Made by a program: the position numbers and the translations under genes. DNA of 64,000 bases from JBJXHN01 sp046233135 (GTDB lineage: Bacteria; Pseudomonadota; Alphaproteobacteria; Rhodospirillales; Rhodospirillaceae). This document shows positions 30,327-39,883 of this stretch, one piece after another. Position 1 is the stretch's first letter. The number at the start of each line of letters is the position of its first letter. The stretch spans positions 496,001-560,000 of the forward strand of contig JBJXHN010000003.1 in NCBI GenBank assembly GCA_046233135.1. Reading direction: 5' to 3'. The notes under the pieces were generated by a model. The model was not told the origin of the DNA, did no database searches, and saw nothing but the letters and a program-made list of their open reading frames with translations.

Positions 30327-32119
30327 ACCCCTTGCAGCTTTTTCGCCGCCGTCGCGTCTTTCTTTATCCGGGTGCCGAAATCCGGGACGGGGATCACCAC
30401 GCCACCGCCCATCGGGTGTCCATGGAAGGCGAGACCAGCCGCATGGTGGAAACCGGCCGTACGCGGCTGATGGTTGCCGCCTGCGTCTTCGGTCTGGTGT
30501 TCAGCATCATCGGCGGGCGGCTGGTGCAGTTGATGGTCGTCAAGGGTCCCGATGCGGAACCGGCACCGGTGGCGGCAGCCGAGCCGCTGGAAAGCCGCAT
30601 GGGCCGGGCCGATATCGTCGACCGCAACGGGGTGGTGCTGGCCACCAGCCTGCCGACGGTCAATCTGTTCGCCGATGCCCGTAACATCCCCGAACGGGAC
30701 CGTGTCCGCGCCGCCCAGGCGCTGCCCATGCTGTTCCCGGACATGGATGGCCTGGACGTACTGGGCAAGCTGGAAACCCGGCGGGCCTTCATCTACCTGC
30801 GCCGCAATTTGACGCCGGCGCAGCAGAAGGCGGTGAACGACCTGGGCATTCCGGGGCTGAACTTCGAACGGGCCGAACGCCGCGTCTATCCGGCCGGCCG
30901 TCTGGTGGCCCATGTGGTCGGCGCCACCGATATCGACAACAACGGCATCGCCGGGCTGGAACAGGCTTTCGACGACCGCCTGACCGACAGCGCCGATCCG
31001 CTCACCCTGTCCCTGGACCTGCGGGTGCAGCACGCCACCCACCGGGCGCTGAGCGACGCCATCGACCATTTCCAGGCCGTCGGCGGCGCGGCCATCGTCA
31101 TGGACGTGCGCACCGCCGAGGTGCTGTCCCTGGTGTCCCTGCCCGATTACGAACCCGAAGCCATCGGCGAAGCCTCGGCCGACGCCCGCTTCAACCGGGC
31201 GACCCTGGGGGTGTTCGAAATGGGCTCCACCTTCAAGCTCATCAACACCGCCCTGGGGCTGAAGGAGGGCTACACGCTGTCCGACGGCTTCGATGCCAGC
31301 CAGCCCATCAAGATCTCGCGCTTCACCATCAACGACTTTCATGGGGAAGGTCGCTGGCTGAGCATTCCCGAAATCCTGATGCATTCCTCCAACATCGGCT
31401 CGGCCCGTCTGGCGGTGGCCGTGGGAACGGAAAAGCAGCGGGCGTTCATGGACAGCCTGGGCCTGCTGAAGCCGCTGGATTTCGAACTGCCCGAGATCGG
31501 CCACCCGCTGGTGCCCCAGAAATGGCGCGAGATCAACACCATGACCATCGCCTTCGGCCATGGCATGTCGGTCACGCCGCTGCATCTGACCACGGCGGTC
31601 AGCAGCCTGATCAACGGCGGCATCCTGCATTCCCCCACCCTGCTGCGCCGCGATCCCAACCTGCCGCTGGCCGGCACCCGGGTGCTGTCGGAAGAAAACT
31701 CGATCCGCATGCGCGCGCTGATGCGCCTGGTGGTGGAAAGCGGGTCGGGCCGGAACGCCGACGTCAAAGGCTATTTCGTCGGCGGCAAGACCGGTACGGC
31801 CGAAAAGGAAACGGCCAGCGGCGGCTATTCCAAAAGCGCCGTGCGTTCCAGCTTCATCGCCGCCTTCCCGATGACCGATCCGCGCTATGCGGTGCTGGTC
31901 ATGCTGGATGACCCCAAGGCGGTCAAGGGGACCTACGGCTACGCCACGGCGGGCTGGAATGCGACCCCGACGGCCGGCCGTGTTATTGCCGAAGTTGCCC
32001 CTATCCTGGGGGTCTCGCCTGTTGCAGGACCCCATCCGCGTCAATTCGAACCGGCGCTCGCCAAGGCCGTTGGCCTGAAGATCGTCGAGCCGGAGGGTGC
32101 GGATCTTGCAGCTCGCTGA
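30323..32119 (+). CDS. ftsI: Septal peptidoglycan transpeptidase FtsI (PBP3)
   Basis: This 598-residue class B penicillin-binding protein cross-links septal wall with FtsW. It has a short cytoplasmic tail, a membrane helix (about 49-72), a non-catalytic domain beginning RADIVDRNGVVLATS and a transpeptidase domain. Active-site motifs are Ser302-x-x-Lys305 (STFK), Ser355-Ser356-Asn357 and Lys489-Thr-Gly-Thr492. It overlaps ftsL by ATGA and murE by 14 bp. Confidence 0.95.
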   Translation: MNPLQLFRRRRVFLYPGAEIRDGDHHATAHRVSMEGETSRMVETGRTRLMVAACVFGLVFSIIGGRLVQLMVVKGPDAEPAPVAAAEPLESRMGRADIVDRNGVVLATSLPTVNLFADARNIPERDRVRAAQALPMLFPDMDGLDVLGKLETRRAFIYLRRNLTPAQQKAVNDLGIPGLNFERAERRVYPAGRLVAHVVGATDIDNNGIAGLEQAFDDRLTDSADPLTLSLDLRVQHATHRALSDAIDHFQAVGGAAIVMDVRTAEVLSLVSLPDYEPEAIGEASADARFNRATLGVFEMGSTFKLINTALGLKEGYTLSDGFDASQPIKISRFTINDFHGEGRWLSIPEILMHSSNIGSARLAVAVGTEKQRAFMDSLGLLKPLDFELPEIGHPLVPQKWREINTMTIAFGHGMSVTPLHLTTAVSSLINGGILHSPTLLRRDPNLPLAGTRVLSEENSIRMRALMRLVVESGSGRNADVKGYFVGGKTGTAEKETASGGYSKSAVRSSFIAAFPMTDPRYAVLVMLDDPKAVKGTYGYATAGWNATPTAGRVIAEVAPILGVSPVAGPHPRQFEPALAKAVGLKIVEPEGADLAAR

Positions 32120-33578
32120 CCTACTCGCATCGACCCAGGAGACCGCAGCCATGCTACCCCGGCAAAGCGACTTCGATGTGACCGGACTGACCGCGGACTC
32201 CCGCGAGGTGCAGCCCGGCTGGCTGTTCGCGGCCCTACCCGGTACCCGCACCGACGGGCGCGACTTCATCGATGCCGCGATTGCCGCCGGCGCCACAGTG
32301 ATCCTCGCCCCGCGCGGGACAGAGTTGCCCGCCATCGCCCAAGGCAAGGTGAACATGGTGACCGTGGTCAATGCGCCGCGCACCTTTGCCCAGATGGTGG
32401 CCCGCTTCTATGGTCCCCAGCCGGAAACGGCGGTGGCGGTGACCGGCACCAACGGCAAGACCTCGACCGTCAACTTCTGCCGTCAGATGTGGACGACCCT
32501 GGGACGCAAGGCCGCGTCGGTCGGTACGCTGGGGGTCTTCGGTCCCAACTATGCCCGCACCGGCCGCAACACCACACCCGACCCCTGCACCTTGCACAAG
32601 GAACTGGCCGATCTGGCGGCCATGGGCGTGACCCGTCTGGCCATGGAAGCGTCCTCCCACGGCATGGTGCAGTACCGTATGGACGGCGTGCAGGTGAAGG
32701 CCGCCGCCTTTACCAACCTGACCCGCGACCACCTGGACTACCACGGCTCGATGGAAGAATACCGGGCGGCCAAGGCCCGGCTGTTCACCGAAGTGATGGC
32801 TCCGGGCGGCACGGCCGTGCTCAATGCGGACTCTGCCGAGTTCACCGCTCTGAACGCCCTGTGCCGGGCGCGTGGCCACACCATCCTGGGCTTCGGGACC
32901 CAGGGCCGGGAGGTGCAGTTGACCGGCCGGGTCCCGACCCCCAAGGGCCAGGATCTGGAGCTGAGCGTGTTCGGCGTTCCCTATAAAGTGCATCTGCCAC
33001 TGGCGGGCGGCTTCCAGGTCCAGAACGCCCTGGCGGCGGCCGGCCTGCTGATCGCCACCGGCGAGGGCGTCGCCGCCACCCTGGCCGCCCTGGAGCAGCT
33101 GGAAGGCGTGCCCGGCCGGCTGGAACTGGTGGCGACCCGCGCCAACGGCGCGCCGGTCTATGTGGATTACGCCCATACCCCCGATGCCCTGGAAACCGTG
33201 CTGGAGGCCCTGCGCCCCCATGTCCCGGGCAAGCTGGTCTGCCTGTTCGGCTGCGGTGGCGACCGCGACAGGGGCAAGCGGCCGCTGATGGGGGCGCTGG
33301 CCACCCGCCATGCCGATACCGTGATCGTCACCGACGACAACCCCCGGTCCGAAAACCCAGCGGCCATCCGTGCCGAAATCCTGGCCGCTGTGCCCGACGC
33401 CACGGAGATCGGCGACCGTCACGCCGCCATCCGTCACGGCGTCGCGCTGCTTCAGCCCGGCGACATGCTGGTGGTGGCCGGCAAGGGTCACGAGACCGGC
33501 CAGACCGTCGGCGACGTGGTTTACCCGTTCTGCGACGCCGACGAGGCGCGCAAGGCGGTCGAGGAGTGCGACCAATGA
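32106..33578 (+). CDS. murE: UDP-MurNAc-L-Ala-D-Glu:meso-DAP ligase MurE
   Basis: This cytoplasmic ligase of 490 residues adds the third amino acid to the wall precursor. The ATP loop is TGTNGKTST, substrate phrases include TPDPCTLHK and EASSHGM, and DNPRSENP is the motif of meso-diaminopimelate enzymes. The start is probably TTG 32106: GGAGG lies 9 bases upstream and the protein then begins MQLADLL as the family does. GTG 32097 directly abuts the ribosome site and is less likely. Confidence 0.94.
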   Translation: MQLADLLASTQETAAMLPRQSDFDVTGLTADSREVQPGWLFAALPGTRTDGRDFIDAAIAAGATVILAPRGTELPAIAQGKVNMVTVVNAPRTFAQMVARFYGPQPETAVAVTGTNGKTSTVNFCRQMWTTLGRKAASVGTLGVFGPNYARTGRNTTPDPCTLHKELADLAAMGVTRLAMEASSHGMVQYRMDGVQVKAAAFTNLTRDHLDYHGSMEEYRAAKARLFTEVMAPGGTAVLNADSAEFTALNALCRARGHTILGFGTQGREVQLTGRVPTPKGQDLELSVFGVPYKVHLPLAGGFQVQNALAAAGLLIATGEGVAATLAALEQLEGVPGRLELVATRANGAPVYVDYAHTPDALETVLEALRPHVPGKLVCLFGCGGDRDRGKRPLMGALATRHADTVIVTDDNPRSENPAAIRAEILAAVPDATEIGDRHAAIRHGVALLQPGDMLVVAGKGHETGQTVGDVVYPFCDADEARKAVEECDQ

Positions 33579-35017
33579 GTGCCCTGTGGACGGCAGCCGA
33601 CGCCGCAGCCGCCACCGGCGGCCGGGTCGACGGCACCTGGGAGGCCACCGGGGTCAGCATCGACAGCCGCTCCGTCGCTGCCGGAGATCTGTTCGTCGCC
33701 ATCACCGGCGACCGGTTCGACGGCCATGCCTTCGTCGCCCAGGCCCTGGAAGCCGGCGCGGCGGCGGCCATGGTCAGCCATGTGCCCGAAGGCTGCGACC
33801 CCGCCCGCCTGCTGGTGGTTGACGATACGGACGACGGCCTGCGCGCCCTGGGGGCGGCTGCCCGCGCGCGGCTGTCCGACCGTGACGGCGGCCGTGTCGT
33901 GGGGATCACCGGCAGCGTCGGCAAGACCGGAACCAAGGAGCTGATGACCCTGGCGCTCGGCCGCTTCGGCAAGGTTCATGCGACCGAGGGCAATCTGAAC
34001 AACCACTGGGGCGTTCCCTTGACGCTCGCCCGCATGCCCGCCGATACGGACTTCGCGGTCATCGAGATGGGCATGAACCACGCCGGCGAGCTGGACCCGC
34101 TGAGCCGCCTGACGCGCCCCCATGTCACCCTGATCACCTCGGTCGCCGCCGCCCATCTGGAGTTCTTCGACAGCGTCGAGGCCATCGCCGATGCCAAGGC
34201 GGAGATCATGGTGGGGCTGGAGCCGGGAGGCACGGCCGTACTGCCCGCCGACAACCGCCATATCGGCCGCCTGAAGCGCCATGCCCACGAGAGGGAGGGA
34301 ACGCGCGTCCTGACCTTCGGCAGCCACATCGGCGCCGACGTGCGGATGCTCGATCTGGCGGTGGATCCCGATTGCACCCGGGTCTTCGCCCTGGCGGACG
34401 ACCTGCCCATGGCCTACCAGCTGGCGGTGCTGGGCCGCCACTGGGCGTTCAACAGCTTGGGGGTGCTGGCGGTGACGCTGGCCCTCGGTCTCGATCCGGT
34501 GGAGGCCGCACGCGGCCTCGCCACCCTGCAGCCGCCCCGGGGACGGGGCCAGCGCCATGAGGTCACCATGCGCGAAGGGCCGGTACAGATCATCGATGAA
34601 AGCTACAACGCCAGCCCGGAGTCCATGCGGGCAGCCCTGAACACGCTGGCGCTTGCCAGACCCGCCCCCGGCGGGCGGCGGATCGCCGTCTTGGGGGACA
34701 TGCTGGAGCTGGGCACCGCCGGTCCGGAGCTGCATGAAAAATTGGCTGCGGATGTGATGGAACAGGCCATCGATTTGGTCTATACCGCCGGCCCCCTCAT
34801 GGGACATCTGCATGCCGCCCTTCCCAAACGGTTCCGAGGCGGTCACGCCGACGACGCCGACACCCTGATCCCCCTGGTCACGGGCGCGGTGGCGAGCGGA
34901 GACGTGATCATGGTCAAGGGGTCCAACGGCAGCCGTGTCGGCCGGGTCGTTCAGGCCCTGCTGGCCCGGGCCGAGAAGCCGGACCCCGCCGTCGACCGCA
35001 CCGCCAACGGACACTAA
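33575..35017 (+). CDS. murF: UDP-MurNAc-tripeptide:D-Ala-D-Ala ligase MurF
   Basis: This 480-residue ATP ligase completes the pentapeptide. The P-loop is GITGSVGKTGTKE; EMGMNHAGEL, NNHWGVPL and DESYNASPESMRA are MurF signatures. ATG 33575 overlaps the murE stop. A 49-bp gap separates it from mraY, one of the few true gaps in the cluster. Confidence 0.95.
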   Translation: MSALWTAADAAAATGGRVDGTWEATGVSIDSRSVAAGDLFVAITGDRFDGHAFVAQALEAGAAAAMVSHVPEGCDPARLLVVDDTDDGLRALGAAARARLSDRDGGRVVGITGSVGKTGTKELMTLALGRFGKVHATEGNLNNHWGVPLTLARMPADTDFAVIEMGMNHAGELDPLSRLTRPHVTLITSVAAAHLEFFDSVEAIADAKAEIMVGLEPGGTAVLPADNRHIGRLKRHAHEREGTRVLTFGSHIGADVRMLDLAVDPDCTRVFALADDLPMAYQLAVLGRHWAFNSLGVLAVTLALGLDPVEAARGLATLQPPRGRGQRHEVTMREGPVQIIDESYNASPESMRAALNTLALARPAPGGRRIAVLGDMLELGTAGPELHEKLAADVMEQAIDLVYTAGPLMGHLHAALPKRFRGGHADDADTLIPLVTGAVASGDVIMVKGSNGSRVGRVVQALLARAEKPDPAVDRTANGH

Positions 35018-35066
35018 CGGGAGCCCGGCACGCGCCCCCCATCTTCAAGGATCGGCCCACTTCGCC

Positions 35067-36152
35067 ATGCTGTATTTTCTGTCAGAACTGTCCGAGCACG
35101 TCAGCGCTCTGAACGTCTTCCGCTACCTGACCTTCCGGACGGGCGGCGCGGTCATGACGGCGCTGATGGTGGCCTTCGTGCTGGGTCCGGGCATTATCGA
35201 ATGGCTGAAAAAGAAGCAGCGGGAAGGCCAGCCGATCCGCGAGGACGGCCCGGAAAGCCATCTGCTGACCAAGAAGGGCACGCCGACCATGGGCGGGATC
35301 ATGATCCTGCTGGGGGTCGGCGTCGCCACCCTGCTGTGGGCCGACCTGTCCAACGGCTATGTCTGGGCGGTGCTGCTGCTGACCCTGGGCTACGGCGCCA
35401 TCGGCTTCACCGACGACTTCCTGAAGGTCACCAAGCGCAATACCAAGGGCCTGCCCGGCAAGATGAAGCTGGCCGGTCAGGTGACCCTGGCCGCCGCGGC
35501 CGGCCTGTGGATCCTGCTGCTGGGCGAAGGCCCGCTGACCTTCAGCCTGACCTTCCCCTTCTTCAAGGACCTGCTGGTCAACATGGGCTGGTTCTACCTG
35601 CCCTTCGTGGTCCTGGTGATGGTCGGCGCATCCAACTCGGTCAACCTGACCGACGGCCTGGACGGCCTGGCCATCGTGCCGGTGATGATCGCCATGGGGG
35701 TGTTCATGCTCATCGCCTATCTGGTGGGCAACGCCTTCTTCGCCAATTACCTGCAAATCCACAGCGTCGCCGGTGCCGGCGAACTGACCGTGTTCTGCGG
35801 CGCCGTGGTGGGCGCGGCGCTGGGTTTCCTGTGGTTCAACGCGCCGCCGGCCATGGTGTTCATGGGCGATACGGGGTCGCTGGCCCTGGGCGGATCGCTG
35901 GGGGCGATCAGCGTGGTCACCAAGCATGAAATCGTGCTGGCCATCGTCGGCGGCCTGTTCGTGCTGGAAACCGTCAGCGTCATCGTGCAGGTGGCCAGCT
36001 TCAAGCTGACCGGCAAGAGGGTGTTCCGCATGGCGCCCCTGCACCATCACTTCGAAAAGAAGGGGTGGGCCGAACCCACCATCGTGATCCGCTTCTGGAT
36101 CATCGCCCTGATCCTGGCCATCGTCGGCCTTTCCACGCTGAAGCTGCGCTGA
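35067..36152 (+). CDS. mraY: Phospho-MurNAc-pentapeptide transferase MraY
   Basis: This inner-membrane enzyme makes lipid I. It has 361 residues, the usual length, and about ten membrane helices. Catalytic and substrate motifs include GFTDDFLK, NLTDGLDGLA and the HHHFEKKGW loop. ATG 35067 has only AAGGAT about 16 bases upstream, so its ribosome site is weak; the frame is open upstream but not coding there. Confidence 0.95.
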   Translation: MLYFLSELSEHVSALNVFRYLTFRTGGAVMTALMVAFVLGPGIIEWLKKKQREGQPIREDGPESHLLTKKGTPTMGGIMILLGVGVATLLWADLSNGYVWAVLLLTLGYGAIGFTDDFLKVTKRNTKGLPGKMKLAGQVTLAAAAGLWILLLGEGPLTFSLTFPFFKDLLVNMGWFYLPFVVLVMVGASNSVNLTDGLDGLAIVPVMIAMGVFMLIAYLVGNAFFANYLQIHSVAGAGELTVFCGAVVGAALGFLWFNAPPAMVFMGDTGSLALGGSLGAISVVTKHEIVLAIVGGLFVLETVSVIVQVASFKLTGKRVFRMAPLHHHFEKKGWAEPTIVIRFWIIALILAIVGLSTLKLR

Positions 36153-36165
36153 GGGGGCCGCAACC

Positions 36166-37584
36166 ATGACAATCATTCCCGTTTATCAATACGCTGGCCA
36201 GGATCTGGCCGTGATGGGCCTGGGCAAGACCGGCCTCGCCTCTGCCCGCGCCCTGCGTGCCACGGGCACCCGGGTGCATGTGTGGGACGACAATGCCGCC
36301 CTGCGCGAAAAGGCCCAGGAAGAAGGCCTGGACGTCACCAATCTGGCCGACCTGTCCAACCGCCGCACCGACTGGTCGCAGATCCGCGCCCTGGTGTGGA
36401 GCCCGGGCATTCCCCACACCTACCCGCGCCCCCATCCGGTGGCCCGCATCGCCCGCGAACGCGGCGTGCCACTGTTCTGCGACATCGAATTGCTGTTCCG
36501 GGCCGAACGGGACTGCTTCTTCGTCGGCATCACCGGCACCAACGGCAAGTCCACCTGCACCAGCCTGGTCGGCCACCTGCTGCGGGCCGGCCGGCTTCAG
36601 CATCAGGTGGGCGGCAACCTGGGCATGCCCGCCCTGTCCCTGCGGCCGCAGACCTTCCACGGCACCTATGTGCTGGAGCTCAGTTCCTACCAGCTGGAAC
36701 TGGCGCCGTCGCTGGCCTGTGACGTGGCGGTGCTGCTGAACATCTCGCCCGACCACCTGGACCGCCACGGCGGCATGGACGGCTATGTGGCCGCCAAGAC
36801 CCGCATCTTCCACGGCGGGGAGCGGCCGCGCACCTCGATCATCGGCATCGACGACGACTACTGCCGCGAGATCTGGCGCACCATGCGGTCCAACGGCAAC
36901 CGCCGCGTGGTACCGGTGGCCATCGACCAGGTGCCCCAGCGCGGCATCGGCGTGATCGACGGACAGCTGTTCGACGACATGGACGGCCGCCGCCGCCGCA
37001 TGATCGACCTGACCACCATCCCCACCCTGCCCGGCGCCCACAACTGGCAGAACGCGGCAGCCGCCTATGCGGCGGCGCGGGCGCGCGGCGTGGACCCGAA
37101 GGTGATCGTCGAGGCCCTGCCCACCTTCCCCGGCCTGCCCCACCGCCAGGAAATGATCGCCGAGATCGCCGGCGTGAAGTTCATCAACGACAGCAAGGCC
37201 ACCAACGCCGACGCCGCCGACAAGGCGCTGGGCTGCTATGACGCGGTCTACTGGATCGCCGGCGGCAAGCCCAAGGACACCGGGCTGGACGGCCTGGAGA
37301 TCCACTTCGACCGGGTCCGCCACGCCTATCTGATCGGCGAAGCGGCCCAGAGCTTCGAAGGCGTGCTGCGGGGCAAGGTCGCCACCACCCGGTCGGGCAC
37401 CCTGGACAAGGCGGTCAAGGCCGCGGCCAAGGACGCCTGGGCCGAGGGGCACAAGAACGCCGTGGTGCTGCTGTCGCCGGCCTGCGCCAGCTTCGATCAG
37501 TTCGCCAACTTCGAGGCCCGGGGCGATGCCTTCCGGGCGGCAGTGGCCGGCCTCGGCAAGGGTCCCAAGGGAGGGCGCAAATGA
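36166..37584 (+). CDS. murD: UDP-MurNAc-L-Ala:D-Glu ligase MurD
   Basis: This 472-residue cytoplasmic ligase has an N-terminal VMGLGKTGLASARAL nucleotide-sugar domain, P-loop GITGTNGKST, SSYQLEL, FINDSKATNADAA and LLSPACASFDQF. GAGGGGG precedes ATG 36166. The stop overlaps ftsW by ATGA. Confidence 0.95.
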   Translation: MTIIPVYQYAGQDLAVMGLGKTGLASARALRATGTRVHVWDDNAALREKAQEEGLDVTNLADLSNRRTDWSQIRALVWSPGIPHTYPRPHPVARIARERGVPLFCDIELLFRAERDCFFVGITGTNGKSTCTSLVGHLLRAGRLQHQVGGNLGMPALSLRPQTFHGTYVLELSSYQLELAPSLACDVAVLLNISPDHLDRHGGMDGYVAAKTRIFHGGERPRTSIIGIDDDYCREIWRTMRSNGNRRVVPVAIDQVPQRGIGVIDGQLFDDMDGRRRRMIDLTTIPTLPGAHNWQNAAAAYAAARARGVDPKVIVEALPTFPGLPHRQEMIAEIAGVKFINDSKATNADAADKALGCYDAVYWIAGGKPKDTGLDGLEIHFDRVRHAYLIGEAAQSFEGVLRGKVATTRSGTLDKAVKAAAKDAWAEGHKNAVVLLSPACASFDQFANFEARGDAFRAAVAGLGKGPKGGRK

Positions 37585-38732
37585 GCCAGCCTGCCGGCCA
37601 GATCGATCCCCAACTGTCCTTCACGCGGCTGGACACCAGTGTTCTGGGCCGGTGGTGGTGGACCGTGGACCGGGCGCTGCTCGGCGCGGTGGTCATGCTG
37701 GTCGGCGTGGGCGTGTTCCTGATCCTGGCTGCCGGTCCGCCGGCCGCCGGCCGCATCGGCGCGGGAACCTGGCACTTCGTGCAGCGTCAGGCGGTCTTCG
37801 TGCCGGTGGCCGTCGCCGTGGTCTTCGCGGTGTCGCTGATGTCGGTGCAGTCGGTGCGGCGCATGGGGGTTGTCCTGTTCGGCATCTTCCTGCTGCTGCT
37901 GATGAGCACCTTCGTCATCGGCAACGAGATCAAGGGCGCCACCCGCTGGATCAACCTGGGTCCCTTCGCCTTGCAGCCGAGCGAGTTCATCAAGCCGACC
38001 TTTGCCATCGTCACCGCCTGGATGTTCTCCTCTGCCCGGACCCAGGAGCATTTCCCCGGCAATCTGATCGCCATGGGGCTGATGATGCTGGTCGGCGGCC
38101 TTCTGGTGCTGCAGCCGGACTTCGGCATGACCATGGTGGTCAGCAGCGTCTGGGGCACCCAGTTCTTCCTGGCCGGGCTGTCCCTGGCCTGGGTGGTGCT
38201 GCTGGCGGCCGTGGGAATTGCCGGGGCGGTGGGCGCCTATTTCACCCTGGACCACGTGGCCAGCCGCATCGACCGCTTCCTGGACCCGGCCAGCGGCGAC
38301 CAGTACCAGATCCAGCAGTCCATGCGCGCCTTCATGGAAGGCGGCCTGTTCGGGCGGGGTCCGGGCGAGGGACGGGTGAAGGAATTTCTGCCCGATGCCC
38401 ACACCGACTTCATCTTCGCCGTCGCCGGCGAGGAATTCGGCCTGCTGCTGTGCCTGCTGATCGTGGCCCTGTTCGCCTTCCTGATCCTGCGCTCCGCAAC
38501 CAGGCTGTCGCGGGAGAACAATCTTTTCGTGCTGCTGTCCACCGGCGGCCTGCTGACCCTGATCAGCATGCAGGCGGCCATCAACATGGCCTCCAGCCTC
38601 AGCCTGATTCCCACCAAGGGGATGACCCTGCCGTTCATCAGCTACGGCGGGTCCTCCCTTCTTTCCACGGCGCTGACCATGGGCATGATCCTGGCCCTGA
38701 CCCGGCGCCGCTCGTCGACGGAGCCCACCTGA
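37581..38732 (+). CDS. ftsW: Septal peptidoglycan glycosyltransferase FtsW
   Basis: This 383-residue SEDS-family polymerase has about ten membrane helices and works with FtsI at the septum. Signatures are GATRWINLGPFALQPSEF, RIDRFLDP with YQIQQS, and the C-terminal PTKGMTLPFISYGGSS. ATGA overlap with murD; one-base overlap (TGATG) with murG. Confidence 0.95.
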   Translation: MSQPAGQIDPQLSFTRLDTSVLGRWWWTVDRALLGAVVMLVGVGVFLILAAGPPAAGRIGAGTWHFVQRQAVFVPVAVAVVFAVSLMSVQSVRRMGVVLFGIFLLLLMSTFVIGNEIKGATRWINLGPFALQPSEFIKPTFAIVTAWMFSSARTQEHFPGNLIAMGLMMLVGGLLVLQPDFGMTMVVSSVWGTQFFLAGLSLAWVVLLAAVGIAGAVGAYFTLDHVASRIDRFLDPASGDQYQIQQSMRAFMEGGLFGRGPGEGRVKEFLPDAHTDFIFAVAGEEFGLLLCLLIVALFAFLILRSATRLSRENNLFVLLSTGGLLTLISMQAAINMASSLSLIPTKGMTLPFISYGGSSLLSTALTMGMILALTRRRSSTEPT

Positions 38733-39883
38733 TGCGTGGCGATGGCACTCTCCATATCGTGCTCGCGGCCGGGGGAACCGGCGGACACGTCTTCCCAGCC
38801 GAAGCGGTGGCCGAGGCCCTGCTGGCGCGCGGCCATGCCCTGACCCTGATGACCGACAAGCGCGGCACCGCCTATGGCGGCACCCTGGGGCGGATCGAGA
38901 CCCAGCGCATCCTGGCCGGCGGCATTGCCGGGCTGGGCCTGCTCGGGCGGGTGCGGGGCATGGTGGAGCTGGGCCTGGGCACCCTTCAGGCCTGGAGCCG
39001 CCTGCGCCGCATGAAACCCGACGCGGTGGTCGGCTTCGGTGGCTATGCCTCCATCCCCACCATGATGGCCGCCTTGCGCCTGGGGCTGCCCACGGTGGTT
39101 CACGAACAGAACGCCGTTCCGGGCCGCGCCAACCGGCTGCTGGCCCCCCGGGTCAGCCGCTACTGCACCGCCCAGACCAACGCTGTCCGTCCGCGCGGCG
39201 CCCGGCAGACCCACGTGGGCATGCCCGTGCGCCCGGCGGTGCTGGCCCTGCGCGACGCACCCTATGTTCCTGCCGCAAGCGATGGTCCCTTCCGCCTTCT
39301 GGTCACCGGCGGCAGCCAGGGGGCGCGGGTGTTCTCCACGCTGATCCCCGAAGCCCTGGCCCTGCTGCCCGAAGCCCTGCGCAAGCGGGTGGTGCTGACC
39401 CAGCAGGCCCGGCCCGAGGATCTGGATGGCGCGCGGGACCGGCTGGCCGCCCTGGGGATCGAGGCCACGGTGTCGAGCTTCTTCACCGACCTGCCCGAGC
39501 GGCTGCGCGATTCCCACCTGGTGATCTGCCGGTCCGGTGCATCCACGGTCGGCGAGTTGACCATGGTGGGACGGCCTTCGGTGCTGGTGCCCTATCCCTT
39601 TGCCATCGACGACCACCAGACCGCCAACGCCCGGGGTCTGAACGAGGCCGGGGCCGGCTGGCTGATGCCTCAGGATCATCTGACCGCCGAAAGCCTGGCC
39701 GACCGCCTGGGACAGCTGATCACCGAACCTGCGGTGCTGGAACGCGCCGCCCGCTGCGCCCGCGACATCGGTATTGCCGACGCCGCCGACCGCCTGGCCG
39801 CGACCATCGAGGAGGTGGCCGGCCTGCGATCCGCCGAGATCCCCCCGTCCACCCCCAGCCGCACGACCGAGGATACCCCATGA
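38732..39883 (+). CDS. murG: Lipid II synthase MurG
   Basis: This 383-residue GT-B glycosyltransferase adds GlcNAc to lipid I on the inner face of the membrane. It has the N-terminal loop LAAGGTGGHVFPA, GFGGYASIP, HEQNAVPGRANR, VTGGSQGARV and CRSGASTVGELTMVG. ATG 38732 overlaps the ftsW stop by one base. Confidence 0.95.
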   Translation: MRGDGTLHIVLAAGGTGGHVFPAEAVAEALLARGHALTLMTDKRGTAYGGTLGRIETQRILAGGIAGLGLLGRVRGMVELGLGTLQAWSRLRRMKPDAVVGFGGYASIPTMMAALRLGLPTVVHEQNAVPGRANRLLAPRVSRYCTAQTNAVRPRGARQTHVGMPVRPAVLALRDAPYVPAASDGPFRLLVTGGSQGARVFSTLIPEALALLPEALRKRVVLTQQARPEDLDGARDRLAALGIEATVSSFFTDLPERLRDSHLVICRSGASTVGELTMVGRPSVLVPYPFAIDDHQTANARGLNEAGAGWLMPQDHLTAESLADRLGQLITEPAVLERAARCARDIGIADAADRLAATIEEVAGLRSAEIPPSTPSRTTEDTP

